Source of the DNA: Gentiana macrophylla
Lineage: Eukaryota; Streptophyta; Magnoliopsida; Gentianales; Gentianaceae
Length of the DNA: 64,000 bases
Assembly (NCBI GenBank): GCA_026214975.1
Contig: JAOBSW010000306.1
Coordinates: 124,001 to 188,000 of the forward strand
Direction: 5' to 3'
This document shows positions 1-10,339 of this stretch, one piece after another (within the stretch, counting starts at the first letter, position 1; the number at the start of each line of letters is the position of its first letter). The notes beneath the pieces are model-generated. The model was not told the origin of the DNA and did not search any database. It saw only the letters and a program-made list of their open reading frames with translations. Both the position numbers and the translations under genes were made by a program.

Positions 1-798
1 AAAACCTTGATTGAAGAAATCTCGTTCGTCGAAGCAATTTATGAGGATGAAGAAGATGCCAACTTTGAAGAAGCGGAAGAGCTAACAGAGATAGGTGTTT
101 TCGAAGCTATAAACACTAAAGATCAAGCTGATTGTGGACCATCTTCTGTTTCATCACAGGCCGTAGTCACTGACGAGTCGTCTTCACAACTTGCTCACAC
201 TAAGCCTGTCAATGAACACGAAACATGGAATTTCCCAGCGATGAACGATGATTTCAAAGAGCTGCATCAGGAAGACTTTAACCCTGTAGAAGAGGAAGCC
301 CTGATGGGTAGTTGGGACGAAGTGGATTTCTGGAGAGAGACTATTCATTGGGAGGTTGATGATTGGGAACAGCTAGCAAAGGAGCTAGAAGATGAAGAAT
401 TGATTAAGATGATCAAGCATAAGAAGGAGGAAGCGGGTGCTGACAGAAGGATCCCTATGGATGAAGTGATCCAGTACCTTTCGGGGGTTATGCCTCGGGA
501 AGATGAGGTATTCTTCAGTCAACCACTTCAAGCCCATAAGGAAAAAGGTGGCCCGTTAAAATCCAGTATTGAGCAACCACCTACTGACTTGGAGCTTAAA
601 CCGCTTCCGCAACACCTTAAGTACATTTTTCTTAAGGACGGTGAGAAGTTGCCCTTAATCATCTCTTCAAAACTCGAGCCCGAACAAGAAGCACTGTTGA
701 TAAAAGTGCTCGAGAAAAACATCCTCGCGTTCGGATGGCAAGTGGGTGATATCCGAGGAATCAGCCCCGATGTGTGCATGCATAAAATCCGAACGTAG
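1..798 (+). pseudogene. pol: Athila pol: protease-RT linker and start of reverse transcriptase (element F)
   Basis: This open stretch of pol enters from the left edge. It begins with an acidic linker (EEISFVEAIYEDEED) and a Trp-rich stretch (HWEVDDWEQLAKELEDEE, roughly residues 115-132). It ends with the conserved entry to Athila RT: LELKPLPQHLKYIFL (about residue 197) and ILAFGWQVGDIRGISP followed by CMHKI. The apparent start at 7 is only the window edge, since the frame is open upstream. A frame break at about 795-800 separates it from the RT core, which continues in another frame as GAKKVRQPQRRLNPHMQEVV. In an intact element this stretch joins protease to RT inside one polyprotein. The same linker occurs in element G (32212-32880), which confirms the order. 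Confidence 0.85.
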
Positions 799-1657
799 AA
801 AGGAGCTAAGAAAGTCAGACAACCTCAGCGAAGGCTGAATCCGCACATGCAAGAGGTTGTCAAGAAAGAAGTCATCAAATGGTTAGACATGGGAATCATC
901 TATGCAATCGCCGACAGTGAGTGGGTTAGCCCCACTCAAGTTGTGCCAAAGAAGGGAGGTATTACCGTGGAAAAGAATGAAAAGGGGAAGAAGTAGCTTT
1001 ACGCCTTGTGATCAGCTCAAGGTGGAGTCGCATTGATTATCGCAGATTGAATGAAGTCACCGCCAAAGACCATTTCCTTACCTTTCATTGACCGACTTCT
1101 TGAAAGGCGAGTGGTCATAAGTATTATTGTTTCCTCGATGGATATTCTGGTTACTTCAGATAGCCATCGACCCTAATGACCAGGAGAAGACTACGTTTAC
1201 GTGTCCATCAGGCACTTTTGCTTTTCGAAGAATGCCTTCGGATTATGCAATGCACTAGCAACATTTCAACGGTGCATGTTGGCCATTTTCGATGGACTTG
1301 TGGAGAAATGTATGGAAGTCTTCATGGATGACTTCTCAGTCTATGGCGGTAGCTTTGATGAGATCTTGGAAAATCTGGATATGGTACTTCAACGCTGTGT
1401 TGAAAAGAATTTAGTACTCAACTGGGAGAAATGCCATTTTCTAGTAGATGAAGGAATTGTTCTAGGACACAAGGTGTCAAGATCGCATTCAAAGTTGATA
1501 AGGCTAAAGTAGAGGCCATTGAAAAGATGGCGCACCAAAACAAAGGAAAGAGGTACGAGGTTTTCTAGGTCATGTTGGCTTCTACAGGCGGTTTATTCAG
1601 GGTTTTTCCACCATCGCCAAGCCCTTATCTAACCTTCTGAAAGATGATGTTAAGTTC
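799..1657 (+). pseudogene. pol: Athila reverse transcriptase core, frameshifted (element F)
   Basis: The remains of the RT fingers and palm are readable across three frames. VRQPQRRLNPHMQEVVKKEV and WVSPTQVVPKKGG (about 815-965) are followed by a stop at 995. CIDYRR-LNEVTAKDH is broken near 1020-1075. CFLDGYSGY and FQIAIDPNDQEKTTF (about 1125-1200) follow. Then comes an open piece (1201-1512) with FQRCMLAIFDGLVE and the catalytic box FMDDFSVYG (about 1321-1347), in which both catalytic aspartates are present. The thumb ([19 protein letters not shown]) continues at about 1555-1610 in a shifted frame. The enzyme would have copied the element RNA into cDNA. At least four frame breaks make it inactive. 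It runs directly into RNase H. Confidence 0.85.
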
Positions 1658-2566
1658 TTGTTTGATGAGAAATGCAAGGAAGCTTTCAATTGCTTAAAGG
1701 ATAAGCTCATAAATGCCCCTATCTTAATCGCACCTGACTGGACTAAGCCTTTTGAATTAATGTGCGATGCCTCTAACTACGCAGTGGGCGCAGTTTTAGG
1801 CCAGAGAATTGACAAAAAGTTCAGGCCCATTTACTATGCGAGCCGCACCTTGAACCCGGCTCAATGGAATTACACCACGACTGAGAAGGAATTCTTAGCC
1901 GTTGTTTTTGATATCGACAAGTTTAGAAGTTACCTTCTAGGGTCTCAAGTTGTGGTTTGGACAGACCATGCAGCCCTACGCTACCGTATGGACAAAGCAG
2001 ATGCAAAACCAAGGTTACTCAGATGGATTCTAATTTTGCAAGAGTTTGACCTTGAGATCAAAGATAAGAAGGGTAGTGATAACATTGTGGCTGATCACCT
2101 GTCTCGCCTAGTAAATAAGGGTGGCGAAAATCACAAGGAAATAGGCATCGATTTCCCTACTGAGCATTTGATGAAGCTTGATACAGTTAGGCCGTGGTAC
2201 GCTGATTACGTCAACTATTTAGCAAGTGGACATTTAGAGGAAATGACGTATCAGCAGAGGAAGAAGTTCTTTTCTGATTTAAAGTATCTCGTGTGGGAGG
2301 ATCCTTATCTGTTCAAGGGTCAGAAGACGGGTTGCTTAGAAGGTGTGTTCCGGAACATGAGCAATGGGATATTCTGGAACAATGTCATAGTGGTCCCACG
2401 GGAGGACACTACGGAACACCCAAGACTGTTGCAAAAATCCTCCAATCGGGATTTTACTGGCCGACACTTTTTAAAGATGCATAAGCCTTTTGTAAAGGTT
2501 GCGATAGGTGCCAGAGGATTGGGAGGCAAAGTAATAGGATGGAAATGCCACTTAGGCCCATTCTAG
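1658..2566 (+). pseudogene. pol: Athila RNase H and N-terminal integrase region (element F)
   Basis: This open frame holds the end of the RT connection ([20 protein letters not shown], about residues 30-49) and RNase H motifs: [20 protein letters not shown], then [11 protein letters not shown]. It ends RNase H with ADHLSRLV near residue 145. RNase H would have removed the RNA strand and shaped the polypurine primers. The later part leads into the integrase zinc region. The reading frame breaks at about 2330; the HHCC-type segment ([20 protein letters not shown]) continues in another frame at 2293-2484. The ATG at 1658 is internal and not a real start. The 2539-2566 overlap with the integrase frame is a frameshift, not a gene overlap. 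Confidence 0.85.
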
Positions 2567-3768
2567 AATGCGAAGTCTTCGACGTGTGGGGCATTGACTT
2601 CATGGGCCCCTTCCCATCTTCATGCTCCAATAAATATATTCTCGTCTGTGTACACTATGTTTCCAAATGGGTGGAGGCGATAGCCACCCAAACTAATGAT
2701 CACAAAGTTGTGAAGAAATTCTTGCAAAAGAATATCTTCACCAGATTCGGCTTTCCTAGAGCCCTCATTAGTGATGAAGGTACTCATTTTTGCAACGCAC
2801 CGCTTGATAAAATTCTTGAGAAATATGGTGTCAGACATAAAATCGGTACACCATATCATCCCCAAACAAGTGGCCAAGTCGAGGTAAGCAACCGGAGCCT
2901 TAAAAGGATTCTAGAAAAGACCGTGAACGCAAATAGATCCAACTGGAGTCTAAAGTTGGATGACGCGCTTTTGGCCTATCACACTGCGTTTAAGACCCCT
3001 ATGGGCACGTCACCCTTCCAAATGGTTTATGGCAAGGCATGCCATTTACCAGTCGAGCTTGAACACAAAGCTTACTGGGCTATTAAATTCTTGAATTTCG
3101 ATAGCCAACTCTATGGGGAAAAGAGGTTATTGCAATTAAATGAGCTCGACAAATTTAGACTCAGAGCATATGAGAATGCCAAAATCAGTAAGGAAAGAAC
3201 TAAGGTACTCCATGATGCTAAGATCAAGGATCGAGAATTCAAAGTGGGTGATATGGCTTTGCTTTATAATACCAGGCTCCATCTGTTTGCCGGTAAGCTC
3301 AAATCTAGATGGTCTGGCCCCTTTGAGATTCTCGATGTCAATCCAAGTGGAGCGATCACGTTAAACGGGTATGATAATCAACCCTTTAAGGTAAATGGTC
3401 AAAGACTCAAAAAATATTTTGGCCAACCAAAAGAAAAGTCTGAGACCCTGTACTTTCAAAAGAGGGTTGAAACGACTGATATTCTGATCTGCGATGAGAT
3501 CCCATCCGAATTCTTTCATTCGGATGATGACATTTCTACATTTACCCGTGAGGACCCTTCTTCCAAGACATCTGAACATGTCAGTATACCTAAGCGTAAC
3601 CTGCAGAAGAACGGGACGAAGAAGAGAGTCAATGCTATCTGGAGAGTTAAGTTCAAGCACTTAGTAGAGCACTTGACCTGTTGCTGTTGTGGCCACATCC
3701 CTGTCCTTCATTCTGATTCCGATGAAGAAGTGGCCAGAAGTAAACCGAAGTGGCCCGATCCGGGTTAA
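2539..3768 (+). pseudogene. pol: Athila integrase core and C-terminal tail (element F)
   Basis: This is the longest open frame of F (about 409 codons) and covers the integrase catalytic core. The D,D-35-E residues are visible: the first Asp in [13 protein letters not shown], the second in [12 protein letters not shown], and the Glu in [17 protein letters not shown]. The plant Athila signature [18 protein letters not shown] follows. The C-terminal DNA-binding part has [29 protein letters not shown] and a tail of about 100 residues containing a Cys pair (CCCCGHI). No chromodomain is seen, as expected for Athila. The nominal ATG at 2539 is internal. This domain looks intact, but the upstream frameshifts prevent it from being made as part of the polyprotein. 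Confidence 0.88.
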
Positions 3769-4144
3769 CTTTGAAATCTGTGTCAAGCTAATGACATAAA
3801 AGAAGCGCTCCTAGGAGGCAGCCTAGTCTTTTAAGTTACTTTTTCGTTAAGTTGTTAGGGCATTAGGAATAAAACCATGGTGATTTGTGTGTTGGTTATC
3901 CCTGTCCTATTTGTGAATGCTTTCTGTTCCTACATGTTTACTCTTTTACCCCTTGTACCCCGAGATTATATGCTATGTCGAGTGTTGCAGATATTGTTGC
4001 GCGGTTTCTGCCAGTTGTCACTTTTAGTGTTGTCTGTTCATGCTACGAGTCGCAGCGGTACGTACATGCTACGGCCTGACCTCTGCCAACCTACTACCCG
4101 ACAATCATTTTGAAAACCAGCTAAGTATTCTTTTCTTTTATCTG

Positions 4145-4183
4145 CGCATTCTGAGGACATAATGTGATTTAAGTGTGGGAGGG
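4145..4183 (+). promoter_or_regulatory. Internal hairpin plus polypurine-like tract (element F)
   Basis: CGCATT (4145-4150) pairs with AATGTG (4161-4166) across a loop containing GAGGACAT, allowing one G-U pair. It is followed at once by TTTAAGTGTGGGAGGG. The G-rich tract resembles the terminal polypurine tract of the same element. Equivalent modules occur in G, E, C and H. A role as a second plus-strand primer is inference. Confidence 0.5.
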
Positions 4184-4674
4184 TGTCTAAATTGGGTATG
4201 TTATCATGCTATATTTCGAAAAGCGAGCAAATGTGAATTTGGCAAATGTGAATTCCTTGGCAAAAATTTAAAATTTTTCAAAGTAAACGTGGATGATTGT
4301 AAATCTTGAGCATGTAATTGAAACAAAAAGGCTCGCTAGTTGTAGTTTCCTGACGATGATTGTCTGTAACTTCTGTGAGATAGTTATAGCATGCTTTTAC
4401 TAATATGAGATAGTATTCATTTCATATTCACGTAAGCCTTTGAAATTGAAGCGACATTTTTAAACTTTATCCATTCACTATCCTAGTGATTTATCCTAGA
4501 GAGACTTGTGCTTAATAGTAACGGTAAACAATACACCTAATTTCTAACCGTGTACTGTGAATATCTGAAGGTTTGAATGTGATAGCAGGGATATATCTTA
4601 AGGTTTGTACACCAATCTAAGATGAATAATATGAATAAAATATGTGTATGTCGGATGTAGCTGCCAATGATTTG

Positions 4675-4713
4675 AGTGCAGTAGGGCATTATCACGAAAT
4701 GTCCTATACCACT
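4675..4713 (+). other. Paired hairpin 1 in element F post-pol region
   Basis: TAGGGCATT (4682-4690) and AATGTCCTA (4698-4706) form a 9-bp stem with one G-U pair around a 7-nt loop, atcacga. An outer AGTG (4675-4678) pairs with CACT (4710-4713). G hairpin 1 has the same plan with different bases. Confidence 0.55.
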
Positions 4714-4752
4714 ATGAGGTTCAATAGCTCCCGACTGCCTGATGATAGTAGT

Positions 4753-4789
4753 CCAGCTAGGGTGTTATCATGAAACATCCTATTGCTGG
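4753..4789 (+). other. Paired hairpin 2 in element F post-pol region
   Basis: TAGGGTGTT (4758-4766) pairs with AACATCCTA (4774-4782) around the loop atcatga. An outer CCAGC (4753-4757) pairs with GCTGG (4785-4789). Compared with hairpin 1 two inner stem pairs differ on both sides, so pairing is kept. Confidence 0.55.
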
Positions 4790-5165
4790 GAATGAGGGAA
4801 TATGCTATATATGTGGCATTAAGTTAATCTTCAAGAAAATTTGGCAAATGGTACTATGGAAAGTTGGTAGGAACCGTAGTTATCTTCTAACTATCCCAAG
4901 TATAAACCGAATGATATGTTTTAGGGATTATCCTAATAAGTACACGGGAAGACTTTTTGTGGAACGGTTATTGCCTATACCTAGGAAATTTATTAGGATT
5001 ATTTGAACGGATTTTGTGTGAAAGAATAGTGGAGATTGAAAAGGGCTTTTCACACACACACTGAATCTATCTCTATGTTGGTATTAATTGCTATATTTGT
5101 CATATCTTTTGTTACGTGAGTTGGGAATCTATATGGATTGCATGAAAGTAAGCTAGTTTTGATTA

Positions 5166-5203
5166 TTTTGTTTGGGACGAACAAAAGTTTAGTGTGGGGG
5201 AGT
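5166..5203 (+). promoter_or_regulatory. Hairpin and terminal polypurine tract of element F
   Basis: TTTTGTTTG (5166-5174) can pair with CGAACAAAA (5178-5186) with one G-U pair. It is followed by AGTGTGGGGGAG and then the LTR. The G-rich tract is the expected primer for plus-strand DNA synthesis. Element G has the same tract at 37309-37320. Confidence 0.8.
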
Positions 5204-6848
5204 TGTTAACAGTGAATTTTATGGTTTTTATCGCGTTATTCCGTAACAATATTCTTCGTATTTTATTACTTTTTATAGAAAAGTAGGAGTTCAATTGAAA
5301 TATTGAGGGGTTGTGTATGAAAAGGATTAAAATGCAAATTCGAGCTATTTATGTGGTTTATTAGTCATTTTCTATCTATATATATATTTCTACAGTTTGC
5401 ATGTTTTTACCCCCTTGTAGATATACATTTTCGAGCTAAAAAGAGGATTAAAAGTGGTGCAAGATCGGATTTATATGATGGAGAAGAGATGCAAGTTGAA
5501 GTTCTAGTGAAGCTTTGAAGTTAAGTCTGAACGAGCGTCTGTTTGCTCCGTCCATTGGACGGGCGTTTACAAGTCTGGACTGGCGTCCAGGAGGTGCCAT
5601 TCGATTCAGGAAGTTTGGATTTCCACTGGACGTGTGTCTGTTGCTCTGTCCAGTGGACTGGCGTTCAAAGAAGTGGACGAGCGTCCAAGAAGAAAAGCGA
5701 TCGAGGATGTGGAAGTTTTTGCCGAATCAAGCGCCCAATTTTTGCATAGGACGACGTCCACTCAAGACTCGGCCCGACTCAAACAATTTACGTACCCTGG
5801 ACGGGTGTTCACCCATCTGGACGGGCGTCCACCGGCCGACTTAAGCATAGCCGACCTAAAATCCTATAAATAGCAGCGTATTTTCAACCCTAATGGAGAA
5901 GAACATTACACAGCAGCCGCACCCTAGCAGCAGCCGCACTAAATACAAATAAAAATATGAGTTTCTTTCTTTCAATCTTGCTTGGGAGTTTGAAGATGAT
6001 TGAAGGCTAAGCATCTTGCGGTGGGACAACGGAGGAAACCAACCAACAACCACACCAACTAGAAGATTTTAAGCTATATCTTTAGTGAGTTAAATTTACT
6101 GTTTTTCATTAATTGAATTTCGTAATAATTGTTTATGTTTTATTGAATCGAGAGATCGATGAAACTACCGTTCGAATTGAATTTATATGAGAATATTATT
6201 CAAGTTGTGATTTCTTTCAATTGATGCAATTAATTGTGATTCAAGAGATTGTTTATGATTAATTGAGTAGAGTATTGGAGACAATCTCATGATAGTGTTA
6301 TGCATGCTAGTTTAGTTTTGTTTGAGAAAGAAAACGAAACCCTAGAAATTGATTAAAGAGATTTAATCGAATTCGTGATTTGATCATTACTAAAAATCGT
6401 ACCTTTAGCTCACAATCTAGTTGGGGTTGGTTGGTTGATTGGTGGATTCTAGTTGCCTTGCCGTTCTTTTAATTATTTGATAAACCAATTTGATCGTATC
6501 AATTGTGATTGCTACGATTAGTTATTTCAAGAACTTTAGTTGTTCACCATTTTTTTTCGCATAATTGCTTTTCAAAGACGTCACGGACGCCCGCCCACCT
6601 CGGTGAACGGCCGTCCAGTGTTGAATTTTTCTGTTTTCTGCTATTTTAGTCACTGTTCTTCGTTTCTATTTTACAATTAATATAAACCTTAGTTTTAGAT
6701 AATAATTTGTGACATAATCGATATAATAACTTCATCTTAATCCGATAAACATTCGATTCCCTTAGGACGACCCGTTAACACCCTTTACTACAAGCCTTAT
6801 ACTTGGGGTGTTTCGGTTTATAAATTTAAAACTAGTTTTTACCGAACA
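5204..6848 (+). repeat. 3' LTR of element F
   Basis: The LTR starts TGTTAACAG right after the polypurine tract and ends ACCGAACA (about 1645 bp). A TATAAATA box lies at 5865-5872. Upstream of it, 5528-5833 carries about nine imperfect copies of a GGACG-N-GCGTCC dyad motif. The last 100 bp (TTAGGACGACCCGTTAACA ... CTTGGGGTGTTTCGG) closely match the LTR ends of G and of the solo LTR at 49800, showing a shared Athila subfamily. Confidence 0.92.
5865..5872 (+). promoter_or_regulatory. LTR TATA box (element F)
   Basis: TATAAATA sits in the middle of the LTR just downstream of the GC-rich dyad array, the usual U3 promoter position. Confidence 0.6.
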
Positions 6849-7560
6849 CCCAACCTTGTACTTAAATGGGAAAAATGCCATTTTATGGTTACATAAGGAA
6901 TAGTGTTGGGTCATAAAATTTCAAAGAAAGGAATGGAAGTTGATAGAGCAAAGATAGAAGTGATAGAGAAGTTACCCCACCCAACGAACTTGAAGACGTT
7001 GCAAGCCTTTCTTGGCCACGCAGGATTTTATAGGAGGTTTATCAAAGACTTCTCTAAAGTTTCTAGACCTTTGACTGAATTGCTTGCAAAAGATGTACCT
7101 TTCGTATTTGGAGAAGAGTGCAAGAAAGCATTCAACACATTGAAGCAAATTCTTATAACCTCCCCGATTCTGGTAGCCCCAGATTAGAACAACCCTTTGA
7201 GCTTATGTGTGATGCAAGCGACACGGCAGTTGGACCAGCCCTAGGACAAATGGAGGATAAAATCTTTAGGCCTATTTATTACGCCAGTCGTACCCTTAAA
7301 AGTGCCCAGAGGAATTATGCGACTACGGAGAAGGAACTCTTAGCTGTCATCTTTGCATTTGACAAGTTTTGACCTTATCTGATAGGATCGAAAGTCACTA
7401 TATTCACTGACCATGCAGCTTTGAAATACCTTTTAGCCAAGCAAGACTCCAAGCCGAGACTATTAAGATGGATTTTACTCTTACAAGAGTTTGATGTGGA
7501 AATCAAAGATAAAAAGGGATTTGAGAACCAGGTGGCTGATCACCTGTAAGGTTAACTTTG
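6849..7560 (+). pseudogene. pol: Gypsy RT C-terminus and RNase H (element E)
   Basis: After NLVLKWEKCHF and a frame break, an open piece (6903-7187) reads VLGHKISKKGMEVDRAKIE and FLGHAGFYRRFIKDFS, the RT thumb region. A frameshift at about 7185 leads to [18 protein letters not shown] and RNase H motifs ([20 protein letters not shown], then [14 protein letters not shown]) and ends with VADHL near 7550. A stop after FDKF (7370-7372) breaks RNase H. The catalytic FMDD box is not in the window because F interrupts the gene upstream of it. Sequence identity to F's pol is clearly partial, so E belongs to another subfamily. Confidence 0.82.
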
Positions 7561-8935
7561 CTGGAAGAAGAGCGACCGACTGAGATCAAAGAAAGCTTTC
7601 CTGATGAACAACTGTTTTCCATCTCAGTGGTAGCTCGGGTGGAATCTCAGACCCGACATCTACATCAAGAGTTGGCAAGGTATACCCTTGGTTTGCAGAC
7701 ATTGTCAATTACTTAGAAGGGAAGTACCTACCACCAGAATTCACGAGTGCAGATAAGAGGAAGTTCTTCACATATCTGAAGTATTATCATTGGGACGTTC
7801 CCTATCTATATAAATTGTGCCCTAATGCCATTCTTAGGAGATGCGTCCACGATGATGAGATTCCAAGTATTTTGCACATGTGTCATGCGAGAGAAGATGG
7901 AGGTCACTATGGACCAGACAAGACAGCAGCAAAGGTACTGCAGTGTGTATTGGCCAACAATTCATAAATCTGCTTATGAATTTACAAGATCCTGTCATTC
8001 CTGACAAATGACTGGTAACATTTCTAAGCGGATTGAGATGCCACTGCAGATTATCTTAGAAGTGGAAGTATTTGATGTTTGGGGAATTGATATCATTGGG
8101 CTATTCACATCGCTAGAATCAAATCGTTACATCCTGGTAGCAGTCGATTATGTTTCCAAATGGGTGGAAGCAGTGTCTTCACCTACTAATGATGCGAGGG
8201 ATGTCCGGAGATTTCTTAAGAAATTTTTTTGACAAGGTTTGGTGTGCCCAGAGCCATAATTAGTGACGGAGAGAGTCATTTCTGTAATAGGTTGTTTGAA
8301 AAATTGATGATGAGATATGGGGTTAGACATAAGATTGCAGCAGCATATCACCCCTAAACGAGTGGACAAGTAGAAGTGACGAGAGAGATTATGAGAATCT
8401 TAGAGAAGACTGTGAATCCCACGAGGAAAGATTGGTCATTGAAATTAGATGATGCTCTTTGGGCGTACATAACATCTTATAGGACCACGATTAGATGTCA
8501 CCGTATATGATAGTGTTTGGAAAAGCATGTCATTTACCGGTAGAACTCGAGCACCGAGCGCTGTGGGCTACGAGATTTCTAAACATGGATGAGGATTTAG
8601 CCGGTGAAAAGAGAATGCTAGAGTTGAATAGATTGGAGGATATTAGACTTCAAGTGTATGAGAATGCAAGGATTTACAAGGAATGAACGAAACGCCTGCA
8701 TGATAAGAAGATTCTGATCCGCACATTGCAGGTAGAAGATAAAGTGCTGGTGTACAATTCGCGTCTTCGTCTTTTTCCTAGAAAATTGAAGTCTAGATTG
8801 TATGGACCACATGTAGTCACGAAAGTCTACAATTCAGGTGCATGTGAAGTTAGAAATGAACACTCTGGGAAAACTTTCACGGTTAACGGCACAGAATGAA
8901 ACATTACCTAGAGCACAATTATAACCAAGAATTTG
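7561..8935 (+). pseudogene. pol: Gypsy integrase (element E), degenerate
   Basis: The integrase is readable across several frames. A zinc-region remnant (HMCHAREDGGHYGPDKTAAK, about 7875-7935) is followed by the catalytic core: [13 protein letters not shown] (first Asp, about 8067), RAIISDGESHFCN (second Asp, about 8250-8290) and TSGQVEV (Glu, about 8357-8380). Then come [20 protein letters not shown] (8495 on) and the C-terminal VLVYNSRLRLFPRKLKSR (about 8745-8800). In-frame stops occur in HHP*TSG (about 8357) and at 8686. The order and spacing match F's integrase. It is not functional. Confidence 0.8.
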
Positions 8936-10302
8936 AAGTCTTTGCGTTAGAGGAGCCAAAATATGAATGAAGGATCCCTATTAGTACAGTCGACCTGACG
9001 ACTGTAAACTCTGAACTATTTCTAAACCCTTATTTATTACTTTTGTTTGTTTCTTTTGAGTCAATAAAGTAGCATGACAATCGCAAGGTTTTTTTTCATC
9101 ACATATATCTTCAGTCACCTGACTAAAGATGTATGTGGTTTTTTTCCTTCACGATTCTCATGTGATGAGCTCGTAAAAGTTTTCGCGTCTTGATTAGGCC
9201 AATAACGGAATAAAGTGGCTTAAACTATTTTTTGTGCATTCCTCTGGTATGCACTATTACCGCCACCATATTTTCTTATTGCCCTTCGCATGTTACTCAC
9301 AGCTTTAGGAAGAGTTTTGGAAAGCAGGTAATAACTTGGAAGAGGAATGACCTAGGAGCTAACGATTGCGCTCCGGGATTCTTTTTGACTCACCCGACAT
9401 TTCCAGAGCTAAGTACTTTTTATTCTCTTCATTATTAGTCATTGGAGGCAATGTCTATAATAAGTGGGGGGGAAAGGCGTCTTAGCTGGGTTGTCGAAAA
9501 AGGGAATATTTTTTAAAATTTAACACTGTTTTTAGCTTTCTTATTTGCATGTTTTCGAGTAAGGAATTGGTAGAAAAGGAGCCCAAGTTCAATATGAAGT
9601 GAGCTATAGCATATTCAATTTATTATGGAAGAACGTGCATATGTTATGATACGTGAAGCAGTAACTTATTAACTATTATTCTATCATTGCAATCAATACT
9701 TGAGCACATAATCTAAGTGAGAAGTGTTTAAGATTAGATGATGAATTGTTTTAACCGGAATCAGTATTTGTCTGTCTATATACTTTAACAAATTGTTGTA
9801 AGACAAGGGAAGCAACTTGGATGATGAAAGGTGACCGGGATAAACGGACTTGTGAGTGAGAGAGAAAAAAGTGAGGAAATCTAGCAGAAAAAATAAATGA
9901 TGAAAAAGAAAAATTATTATTCAGAGGCAGTGAGGGAAGCGAACTCATGTAAAAAGGGCACGACCCTGGCATCAAAAGAAATAAACGAGGACTTAAGAGC
10001 GATGCTCAGTCCCTGAGTCCGCCAGACCCAATTACGGTACCATGTTGTGTAACCGAGTCAGAAAGCAAATATGGGTGAGTGTATGCACAAGCAAGTTAAG
10101 ATTGTGTGGTTAATACAACTTGATTCTTCTCACGAACACACTATTATAACTGATACATCACACGACACATTGATGCTTGATAAGTAGTGATTAATGGGGA
10201 GATTATGGATTGTGGCTTGATGTATGTTTCTGCCGGAAATCTTTATTGAATATGTGGTAGTTGATGGAGATTGTTCTTGGAGGTACATTCCGCCTTGATA
10301 CT
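8936..10302 (+). other. Post-pol non-coding region of element E
   Basis: No recognisable protein. The region has a TTTGAGTCAATAAA block (about 9055-9070) that recurs in element C near 56840, an internal hairpin-G-tract module at 9440-9477, and AT-rich spacer. Short ORFs at 9232-9438 and 9751-9975 look fortuitous. Confidence 0.6.
9440..9477 (+). promoter_or_regulatory. Internal hairpin plus G-rich tract (element E)
   Basis: CATTG (9440-9444) pairs with CAATG (9449-9453) around a GAGG loop and is followed by AATAAGTGGGGGGGAAAGG. This is the E version of the module at 4145 (F) and 36254 (G). Confidence 0.5.
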
Positions 10303-10339
10303 CTGCTCGTGGACGAGCAGAAGGCTAGTGGGGGTTAGT
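10303..10339 (+). promoter_or_regulatory. Hairpin and terminal polypurine tract of element E
   Basis: CTGCTCG (10303-10309) and CGAGCAG (10314-10320) form a perfect 7-bp stem with loop TGGA. It is followed by AAGGCTAGTGGGGGTTAGT and the LTR start. Confidence 0.7.

Larger units (their letters stand above)
3769..5188 (+). other. Post-pol non-coding region of element F
   Basis: This 1.4-kb stretch lies between the integrase stop and the polypurine tract. It has no protein I recognise; the short ORFs at 3877-4113 and 4770-5006 match no env-like gene known to me and are not preserved in G. It does hold ordered RNA-like structure. There is a hairpin plus internal G-rich tract at 4145-4183, paired hairpins at 4675-4713 and 4753-4789, and a hairpin beside the polypurine tract at 5166-5186. 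The same order occurs in element G at 36254-37320, so the layout is an element property. Confidence 0.7.
1..6848 (+). mobile_element. Athila-type Ty3/gypsy retrotransposon F, 5'-truncated by the window
   Basis: This is the 3' half of an Athila-lineage LTR retrotransposon. In order it shows the protease-RT linker, reverse transcriptase, RNase H, integrase, a 1.4-kb post-pol non-coding region, a polypurine tract and one LTR. The window opens just after the protease. Directly after the LTR end ACCGAACA (6848) the sequence continues as the RT of a different gypsy element (E), so F was inserted into E. The duplicate of the expected 5-bp target site (cccaa at 6849-6853) lies outside the window on the left and cannot be checked. 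Pol has several frameshifts, so this copy is dead. Lineage assignment rests on the polyprotein sequence and on similarity to G, which has a tRNA-Asp primer site. Confidence 0.9.

Noticed and set aside
3877..4113. Hydrophobic 78-codon ORF after F integrase, considered as an env-like protein
   Set aside because: The corresponding region of G (about 36000-36240) does not keep the frame, and there is no signal peptide plus membrane anchor arrangement.
5528..5833. Repeat array considered as CRISPR or a satellite
   Set aside because: The units are short, imperfect and irregularly spaced within an LTR of a plant retroelement; no spacers or leader.
5543..5873. Overlapping ORFs in F's LTR
   Set aside because: They translate the GC-rich dyad array in three frames.
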